Made by a program: the position numbers and the translations under genes | DNA from: Pseudonocardia sediminis | GTDB taxonomy: Bacteria; Actinomycetota; Actinomycetes; Mycobacteriales; Pseudonocardiaceae | NCBI RefSeq assembly: GCF_004217185.1 | Contig: NZ_SHKL01000001.1 | Location: 2,602,001-2,666,000 of the forward strand | Reading direction: 5' to 3' | DNA: 64,000 nucleotides | The notes under the pieces: model-generated | The model's input: only the letters and a program-made list of their open reading frames with translations | The model's database searches: none | What the model was told of the DNA's origin: nothing | Part shown: piece by piece, positions 58,356 to 64,000 of the stretch | How positions within the stretch are numbered: position 1 is the stretch's first letter | Layout of the letters: each line of letters begins with the position of its first letter

Positions 58356-59215
58356 CCGCACCCGGCCCCGACGACGAGCAGACGCCCACGACAGCGCCCG
58401 CACCTCGGTCGCGGAACAAACTGCGCCGCCGGATCAATGCGATGACGAGTCTGACCCTGGCGCTGCTCGTGGTCGGCGCGTTGTACATGGCGTTCGCTCC
58501 GCAGCCCCAGTCGGCGAGTGGACAGCCCGACGACGCGGCCATGACCGCCCAGGGTCAGCAGCTCTACACCAACACCTGCATCACCTGTCACGGGTCGAAC
58601 CTGCAGGGCGTCACCGACCGGGGCCCGAGCCTGATCGGCGTCGGCGACGCCGCGGTGTATTTCCAGGTCGGGACCGGGCGGATGCCGATGGCCGCACAGA
58701 CGGCGCAGGCACCACGTAAGCCGCCGCTGCCGCAGTTCGACCCGAACACCCCGGAGGGCCAGTCCAACCTCGCCGCGCTCGGGGCCTACGTGCAGGCCAA
58801 CGGCGGCGGCCCGAGGACCCCAGCGGGGCCGGACACATCGCTTCGGGGGGACGACCCGGCCCGCGGCGGCCAGCTGTTCCGGCTGAACTGCGCCTCGTGT
58901 CACAACTTCACCGGGGTCGGGGGAGCGCTGTCGTCCGGCAAGTACGCTCCGCCGCTGAACCAGGCCAGCAACCGCGAGATCTACACCGCGCTCCTGAGCG
59001 GCCCGCAGAACATGCCCCGCTTCTCCGAGCAGCAGCTGACCCCGGCGGAGAAGAAGGACATCATCGCCTACATCGAGTCGGTCGCCGATGGCGACAACAA
59101 TCCCGGAGGATCCCGGCTCGGCGGCATCGGACCGACGTCCGAGGGCATCGTGGCGTTCGTGGTCGGCATGGCCGCTCTCATCGGGTTCGCCATGTGGTTG
59201 GGAGCGAAGAGCTAG
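58352..59215 (+). CDS. Diheme cytochrome c, QcrC-like
   Basis: This 287-residue protein has an N-terminal membrane helix (SLTLALLVVGALYMAFAPQP), two CxxCH heme sites (TCITCHGSNLQG and NCASCHNFTGVG), and a C-terminal helix (GIVAFVVGMAALIGFAMWLG). This matches QcrC of the actinobacterial bc1-aa3 supercomplex. QcrA and QcrB are not in the window, so it is an accessory copy. It follows ctaD and a small gene in an overlapping operon and could form an alternative electron entry to this oxidase. Confidence 0.92.
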   Translation: MTAPGPDDEQTPTTAPAPRSRNKLRRRINAMTSLTLALLVVGALYMAFAPQPQSASGQPDDAAMTAQGQQLYTNTCITCHGSNLQGVTDRGPSLIGVGDAAVYFQVGTGRMPMAAQTAQAPRKPPLPQFDPNTPEGQSNLAALGAYVQANGGGPRTPAGPDTSLRGDDPARGGQLFRLNCASCHNFTGVGGALSSGKYAPPLNQASNREIYTALLSGPQNMPRFSEQQLTPAEKKDIIAYIESVADGDNNPGGSRLGGIGPTSEGIVAFVVGMAALIGFAMWLGAKS

Positions 59216-59217
59216 CC

Positions 59218-60897
59218 ATGCCCACCTCCCCCTCCGGTCGTCACCGTCGCGCCGGATCTGACGACACCGCCGACTCGCCGAGTCCGAGCACACACGGGAC
59301 ACGGCCCCGTCTCGACGCCTCCCGACACAGCGTCCCCATCCCTCGTCGGCCTCCCGGCCCGGCCCCCGATGTGCGGCGTGTCCCGCGCGGGCGGGGACTT
59401 GACCCTCGCGGGACTCAGACGACCCAGGGCGGTGCGGCGACCTCCCGTGGACATGGTGGAGCCGGCGCCGTGCGATCCGATCACTTCCCCGAGGTGGCCG
59501 ACCGGTCGCTGCACCGCTCCGAGGCCCCGACCGTGGAGCTGCCGATCCAGCGGCGTCCCCATCCGGATGCGGCATCCGACCTCCGTTCTCGGTCCGCCCT
59601 GTCGGTTGAGGTCACGGGCGGCCGCCTGGAAGCCAGGCGCGATCCCCGGGGGACGGGCCCGCGCCTCGTCGGGGTGGACGTCGCACGGGGCATCGCGCTG
59701 CTGGGCATGATCGCGGTGCATGCGCTGGTGGGGATCACCGACGACGGTGCTCCGACCACCAGCTACATGACCTTCGGCGGTCGGTCGGCGGCTCTGTTCG
59801 CCGTGCTGACCGGCGTGGCGTTCGCGTTCATGACCCGGCGACGGCGGGTTCGGCCCGGCGCGGAGGCCAGGGCCGCGGCTGCGGCCCTGGGCGCCCGCGC
59901 CTGCGGCCTCCTGCTGATCGGGCTCGCACTCGGGTGGACCGACCCGGAGATCGCGGCCGTGATCATGCCGTACTACGCGGTCATGTTCGTGCTGGCGATA
60001 CCGTTGGTGCTGTTGCCGACGGGGATCCTGGTCGGCTCGGCCGTGCTGCTCGTGGTCGGCGTGCCGGCGTTGTCCCAGCTGATCCGGCCGGCACTACCGC
60101 AGCCGGCACTGACCAACCCCGGCTTCTCCGACCTGTTCTCCGACCCGTTGGGTCTGCTCAGCGAACTCACGCTGACGGGCGCCTACCCGGCGTTGCCGTG
60201 GCTCGCCTACCTGTGCGTGGGGATCGCGGTCGGGCGGGCGCGTCTGTCCTCGGTGCGGACCGCGCTCGCATTACTCATCGGCGGTACGGCGGCGGCCGTC
60301 GCCGCGACCGCGCTGTCCGCGTGGTTGCTCGGACCGCTCGGTGGCTACGCGCGTATCGCCGCCGCCACCCCTGCGGCGGAGCTGGCGGAGGCTCCGAGGG
60401 TGGCCGACTTCGTCGCCATCTCGCCGGAGGGGGTCACGCCCACCAGCACCTGGTGGTGGCTGGCGACCGTGGCGCCGCACTCCGGCACACCGTTGGACCT
60501 GGCGCAGACCATCGGGTCCGCGCTCGCGGTGCTCGGGGCGGCGCTGCTGCTCGCCCATGTCGGCCGGCCCGTAGCGGCACGGCTGCTCGGGCACCTCCTG
60601 CGCCCGCTGGCTGCGGCCGGTTCCATGACCCTGACCCTGTACGTACTCTCGCTGCTGTTCATGAACTCGCCGCTCGACGAGTTCGAGGCCCTTCCCGGCT
60701 ACCTGTTCCAGATCGTCATGGCCATGACGATCGCCGTGGTATGGCGCAAGGCCGTCGGTCGTGGTCCGCTGGAGGCCGCCCTGTCGATACTCGCCACTGC
60801 CGCCGGGAACCGGGTCCGACGCGACGCGGGGGACGGAGACCCGACCGCACGCGCGCGGGCGAGCGCCGCGGCGCACGAGCGCGGCCCGACGTCGTGA
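59218..60897 (+). CDS. Membrane protein with a DUF1624/HGSNAT-like acyltransferase fold and long N-terminal extension
   Basis: This 559-residue protein has about 150 N-terminal residues of basic, Pro-rich low-complexity sequence. Ten helices then begin with RLVGVDVARGIALLGMIAVH, typical of DUF418/DUF1624-type acyltransferase-like membrane proteins, and include LFAVLTGVAFAFMTRR and GSMTLTLYVLSLLFMNSP. ATG 59218 lies 2 nt after the cytochrome stop and is supported by context, but a later start near the first helix is possible. Family function is only loosely known (transmembrane acyl transfer). It overlaps the methyltransferase gene (GTGA). Confidence 0.7.
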   Translation: MPTSPSGRHRRAGSDDTADSPSPSTHGTRPRLDASRHSVPIPRRPPGPAPDVRRVPRGRGLDPRGTQTTQGGAATSRGHGGAGAVRSDHFPEVADRSLHRSEAPTVELPIQRRPHPDAASDLRSRSALSVEVTGGRLEARRDPRGTGPRLVGVDVARGIALLGMIAVHALVGITDDGAPTTSYMTFGGRSAALFAVLTGVAFAFMTRRRRVRPGAEARAAAAALGARACGLLLIGLALGWTDPEIAAVIMPYYAVMFVLAIPLVLLPTGILVGSAVLLVVGVPALSQLIRPALPQPALTNPGFSDLFSDPLGLLSELTLTGAYPALPWLAYLCVGIAVGRARLSSVRTALALLIGGTAAAVAATALSAWLLGPLGGYARIAAATPAAELAEAPRVADFVAISPEGVTPTSTWWWLATVAPHSGTPLDLAQTIGSALAVLGAALLLAHVGRPVAARLLGHLLRPLAAAGSMTLTLYVLSLLFMNSPLDEFEALPGYLFQIVMAMTIAVVWRKAVGRGPLEAALSILATAAGNRVRRDAGDGDPTARARASAAAHERGPTS

Positions 60898-61607
60898 CCG
60901 GGGACTACCAGCGTCGACTGGACCGGGGTCGTCGTTACTGGGACCGGCTCAGCCCCGTCGTGTCGTCGCTCGAACAGGCTGCGGTGGCCGTCGACGCCTA
61001 CGGCCTGCACCACCTCGATCTCGCACCCGGCCAGCAGGTGCTGGACATCGGCTGCGGCGCCGGCGCAGCGCTGCCGTCGCTCCGCGGCGCCGTCGGGCCG
61101 ACCGGTCGGGTACTCGGCGTGGACAACAGCCCACGGATGCTCGACCTCGCCCGCGGCCGGCTCGCCGAGAGCGACTGGGTCAACGTCGACGTCCTCGAGG
61201 CGGACTTCGCGCGAACGACATGGCCGCCCGGAGGCTTCGACGCAGCGGTCGCGGTCTTCGCGCTGAGCGCGATGGCCGACCTGCCCGGGGCGCTCGTCGT
61301 CGCGGAGCGGGTTCTCCGCCCCGGGGGCCGACTGCTGGTGGTGGACCTGAACCTGACCCCGAGGGGTTGGCCGGCGCCGCTGCTCTGGCTGGTCCGTGAG
61401 CTCTACCGGCGCAGGGTGGGAGCGTCGGCCGAGGACCTCCTGGGTGCCGCCGGCGCGGTGTTCTGCAGCGTCGCCGTGCTCGACCTTCCCGGTCATCCCG
61501 GCGCCGGTCCCCGAGGCCGGCCGTGGCCACCGCTCACGGCGTTCGTCGCCACCACATCGGCGGAAGAGCAGCACCGCGCGGCCATTGGACCTCGTCGTGC
61601 CGGCTGA
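60894..61607 (+). CDS. SAM-dependent class I methyltransferase
   Basis: This 237-residue protein has the Rossmann SAM site LAPGQQVLDIGCGAGAALPS (motif I), GRVLGVDNSPRMLDLARGRL (motif II acidic), and ERVLRPGGRLLVVDLNLTPR (motif post-III). It resembles UbiE/Coq5-type small-molecule methyltransferases. GTG 60894 overlaps the stop of the acyltransferase-like gene. Position after ctaD, the cytochrome and the membrane enzyme suggests an operon for a modified quinone or lipid, but the substrate is not evident. Confidence 0.85.
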   Translation: MTGDYQRRLDRGRRYWDRLSPVVSSLEQAAVAVDAYGLHHLDLAPGQQVLDIGCGAGAALPSLRGAVGPTGRVLGVDNSPRMLDLARGRLAESDWVNVDVLEADFARTTWPPGGFDAAVAVFALSAMADLPGALVVAERVLRPGGRLLVVDLNLTPRGWPAPLLWLVRELYRRRVGASAEDLLGAAGAVFCSVAVLDLPGHPGAGPRGRPWPPLTAFVATTSAEEQHRAAIGPRRAG

Positions 61608-61611
61608 CCGT

Positions 61612-61627
61612 CCACAGCGAGTAGTAG
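61612..61627. promoter_or_regulatory. Candidate operator upstream of the copA-like gene
   Basis: CCACAGCGAGTAGTAG matches the element at 55755-55770 at 13 of 16 positions. It lies 115 bp upstream of the ATPase start and just before a 21-codon leader frame. It may mark genes under one copper-responsive repressor. Confidence 0.4.
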
Positions 61628-61634
61628 AGACCTG

Positions 61635-61700
61635 ATGTCGGATCCGGGCCGAGGCGGTGGCGATGCGACGACCGCCCTCTCCAGCCCCCTGCGGCTGTGA
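61635..61700 (+). CDS. Possible 21-residue leader peptide before copA
   Basis: ATG 61635 opens MSDPGRGGGDATTALSSPLR plus Leu and a stop. It begins 8 nt after the AGTAGTAG element and ends 41 nt before the ATPase ATG. No Cys or His is present. It may be a leader ORF or chance. Confidence 0.25.
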   Translation: MSDPGRGGGDATTALSSPLRL

Positions 61701-61741
61701 GCCCGGTCCGCACCCGCCCGACCAGCCGGAAGGCGACCACG

Positions 61742-64000
61742 ATGCCCGACCCGCAGACCAGCACGACCAGCCGCGTCCTGCACTACGACATCCTCGTGGG
61801 CGGCATGACGTGTGCCGCGTGCGCCCATCGCGTCGAGCGGAGACTGAACAAGCTCGACGGGGTCGTCGCGACGGTCAACTACGCGACCGAACGGGCGCGG
61901 GTGGAGTGCCCGCCGGGGACGGACCCCCGGACGCTGATTACCCAGGTCGAGGGGGCCGGGTACAGCGCGCGCCGGATCGACGACCTCGTCGACACCGCCG
62001 ACGCCGGGCCGGAGAGGCGGGTCGCCGACCTGCGCCGCAGGCTCGCCGTCGCTGCGGTCCTCGCCGTTCCGCTCGCCGACATGTCGCTGGCATTATCCCT
62101 GTTCCCGGAACTGCGGTTCTCCGGCTGGGAATGGGTGTTCCTCGCGCTGGCGGCGCCGATGGTGGGGTGGTGCGCCTGGCCGTTCCACCGTGCCGCGCTG
62201 AACGGGTTGCGGCACCGCACGTCGTCGATGGACACGCTGGTCTCGCTCGGCGTCGTCGCGGCGACGGCATGGTCTCTCTGGGTGATCTTCCGCGGCGGGG
62301 CGGCGGAGCCGGGCTTCGGCACCGGGTGGGCCGCACTGACCCGGACCGACGACGCCCTGTACCTCGACGTCGCCGCGGTCGTGATCACGTTCCTGCTGGC
62401 CGGCCGGTTCTTCGAGGCGCGGGCCAAGCGCACGGCGGGTTCGGCCATGCGTGCACTGCTCGCCTGGGGGGCCAAGGACGTCGAGGTCCTCCGGGACGGC
62501 CGGGCGGTCCGCGTCCCGGTCGCCGACCTTCTCCTCGGCGACCGTTTCACGGTGCGTCCGGGGGAGAAGGTCGCGACGGACGCGGTGGTCGTCGAGGGTC
62601 GCTCCGCGCTGGACACGAGCGTCATCACGGGTGAGGCGGTACCCCGCGAGGTCCTGCCCGGTGACGACGTGGTGGGCGGCACGGTGAACACGGGCGGGCG
62701 GCTCGTCCTGCAGGCGACCCGGGTCGGGGCCGACACCCAGCTGTCGCGGATGGCCCGTCTCGTCGAGCAGGCCCAGGAGGGCAAGGCCTCGGCCCAACGC
62801 CTGGCCGACCGGGTCTCGGCGGTGTTCGTCCCGGCCGTCGTCGTCCTCGCGCTCGCCACCCTCGCCGGCTGGCTGCTCGCCGGGCAGCCGGTGTCCGCCG
62901 CCGTCACGGCCTCGATCGCCGTGCTCATCGTGGCCTGCCCCTGCGCACTCGGGCTGGCCACCCCGACGGCGATCCTGGTCGGTACCGGGCGGGGCGCTCA
63001 GCTCGGCATCTTCCTCAAGGGACCCCAGGCCCTCGAGTCGACCCGGGCGCTGGACACGGTCGTCTTCGACAAGACCGGCACCCTCACCGAGGGGCGGATG
63101 CGCGTCGACGAGATCCGCGCCGGCGCGGGATCCCCACCTGACGAGATCCTGGCCGTCGCCGCAGCCGTCGAGCAGGCCTCCGAGCACCCGATCGCCGCGG
63201 CGATCGTCGCGGCGGGCCCGGACCGTCCCCCGTCGGTCGAGGACTTCGAGGCCCTCGCCGGCCTCGGCGCCCGGGGCCGGGTCGGCCGCCGCGAGGTGCT
63301 CATCGGCCGACCGCGGCTGCTGGCCGAACACGGCTACCCGCCGGACCCGGACCTCGACGAGGAACGGCATCGTATGGAGGCGCAGGGCACCACGGTCGTC
63401 GTGGTCGGCTGGGACGACAGGGTCCGGGGGCTCCTGGCGGTGACCGACCAGGTCCGCCCGACGGCGGCGGCCGCCGTGACCGCCCTGCGGCAGCTCGGGC
63501 TCACCCCCGTGATGCTCACCGGCGACAACCCCCGTACGGCCGCCGCGGTCGCCGAGGCCGTAGGGATCGACGACCACGACGGCGGCGTGATCGCCGAGGC
63601 GATGCCCGAGGACAAGGTCGAGGTCGTCCGTCGCCTCCGGTCGCAGGGGCGGACGGTCGCCGTGATCGGCGACGGGATCAACGACGCCGCGGCCCTCGCC
63701 GCCGCCGACCTCGGCATCGCGGTGGGCCGCGGAACCGACGCCGCGATCGAGGCGGCCGACGTGGTCCTCGGCCGCGACGATCTCCTGATCGTCGCCGACG
63801 CCGTCGAGCTTGCCCGGCGTACCCACCGGACGATCCGCTGGAACCTGGTGTGGGCGTTCGGCTACAACGTCGCGGCGCTGCCGCTCGCCGTCGCCGGACT
63901 GCTCAACCCGCTGATCGCGGGCGCGGCGATGGCGTTGTCCTCGGTGTTCGTCGTCGCCCACAGCCTGCGGCTGAGACGGTTCGAGCCAAGCCGGCCATCG
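61742..64000 (+). CDS. copA: Cu(I)-exporting P-type ATPase (CopA-like), runs off the window
   Basis: 753 residues are visible and the frame is open at the right edge. The N-terminus has one HMA domain (LVGGMTCAACAHRVERRLNK). The core has TGEA in the actuator domain, IVACPCALGLATPTAILVGT (CPC), DKTGTLTEGR, SEHPIAAAI, GDGINDAAAL, and the late helices WNLVWAFGYNVAALPLAVAG (N...YN) and GAAMALSSVFVVAHSLRLRR (M..SS). These are the P1B-1 Cu(I) signatures. ATG 61742 has GGAAGG 8 nt upstream. It is probably the main copper exporter of the island; only a few residues are likely missing. Confidence 0.95.
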   Translation, partial: MPDPQTSTTSRVLHYDILVGGMTCAACAHRVERRLNKLDGVVATVNYATERARVECPPGTDPRTLITQVEGAGYSARRIDDLVDTADAGPERRVADLRRRLAVAAVLAVPLADMSLALSLFPELRFSGWEWVFLALAAPMVGWCAWPFHRAALNGLRHRTSSMDTLVSLGVVAATAWSLWVIFRGGAAEPGFGTGWAALTRTDDALYLDVAAVVITFLLAGRFFEARAKRTAGSAMRALLAWGAKDVEVLRDGRAVRVPVADLLLGDRFTVRPGEKVATDAVVVEGRSALDTSVITGEAVPREVLPGDDVVGGTVNTGGRLVLQATRVGADTQLSRMARLVEQAQEGKASAQRLADRVSAVFVPAVVVLALATLAGWLLAGQPVSAAVTASIAVLIVACPCALGLATPTAILVGTGRGAQLGIFLKGPQALESTRALDTVVFDKTGTLTEGRMRVDEIRAGAGSPPDEILAVAAAVEQASEHPIAAAIVAAGPDRPPSVEDFEALAGLGARGRVGRREVLIGRPRLLAEHGYPPDPDLDEERHRMEAQGTTVVVVGWDDRVRGLLAVTDQVRPTAAAAVTALRQLGLTPVMLTGDNPRTAAAVAEAVGIDDHDGGVIAEAMPEDKVEVVRRLRSQGRTVAVIGDGINDAAALAAADLGIAVGRGTDAAIEAADVVLGRDDLLIVADAVELARRTHRTIRWNLVWAFGYNVAALPLAVAGLLNPLIAGAAMALSSVFVVAHSLRLRRFEPSRPS

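Noticed and set aside
1..64000. CRISPR arrays, rRNA or tRNA genes
   Set aside because: No regularly spaced repeats or recognisable RNA gene sequences were found by eye; a covariance search would be decisive.

Overview
The window is high-GC (about 70% or more) actinobacterial DNA with strong GGAGG-type ribosome sites, many GTG starts and many 4-base ATGA/GTGA gene overlaps. Gene content (diheme QcrC-type cytochrome, two L,D-transpeptidases, a Pls/PosA-type synthetase, an actinobacterial transfer module) suggests Pseudonocardiales, most likely Pseudonocardia or a relative; this is inference without any search. It reads as an accessory metal-resistance and cell-envelope island. The left edge carries transfer genes of an integrative or conjugative element, and pseudogenes and an IS481-type remnant are scattered through it.

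Layout. 1-2.9 kb: transfer genes (VirB6/TrbL-like membrane protein, small membrane protein, degenerate ParA-like protein) and a frameshifted DUF4913-like gene. 3.0-5.2 kb: an MFS exporter diverging from its TetR regulator over a clear operator. 5.2-14.5 kb: an IS481 remnant, a DUF4396 membrane protein, and a two-gene operon of a Pls/PosA-like synthetase (damaged adenylation domain, three tandem carrier domains) with a SyrP-like dioxygenase; then a membrane protein and a sugar-epimerase pseudogene. 14.6-22.2 kb: copper and metal handling (DUF305 lipoprotein, Csp copper-storage protein behind a MerR-type promoter, MerR regulator, BlaI/M56 pair, DsbD_2-cupredoxin fusion, CopZ, P1B-type ATPase with a CadC-like repressor). 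22.4-32.2 kb: envelope thiol redox and copper (DsbA-like, VKOR, CzcD, Lnt, L,D-transpeptidase, TlpA, CcdA, CopD-CtaG fusion). 32.4-45.4 kb: class A PBP, an orphan ATP-synthase b-like subunit, a DUF4394 protein, a second L,D-transpeptidase, a frameshifted SulP-carbonic anhydrase, a second CadC-like repressor, and a MerR/ACR3-like/ferredoxin operon. 46.2-54.4 kb: MntH, LspA, transfer-gene debris, CtaG with two small membrane proteins, and two cell-wall hydrolases. 54.5-64 kb: a carbonic-anhydrase homologue, CtaD, a QcrC-like cytochrome, an acyltransferase-like membrane protein, a methyltransferase and a Cu(I) ATPase running off the window.

The most striking pattern is a dispersed set of seven small exported proteins (one frameshifted) that diverge everywhere except at the extreme C-terminus. 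They end at the stop codon in LCVMRN, LCVDRN, LCVDRS, LCVDRN, SCVDRS, HCVSRS and LCVLRQ. Each precedes, on the same strand, genes for envelope redox, copper or respiratory functions. Each is separated from the next gene by a 73-344 nt gap, although the genes further down the same operons mostly overlap by about 4 nt. Three carry a CPxSH motif after an N-terminal membrane segment. They look like an LpqS/DUF6153-type family, and a regulatory role for the conserved C-terminal peptide (copper-responsive upstream ORF or nascent-chain sensor) is a testable inference.
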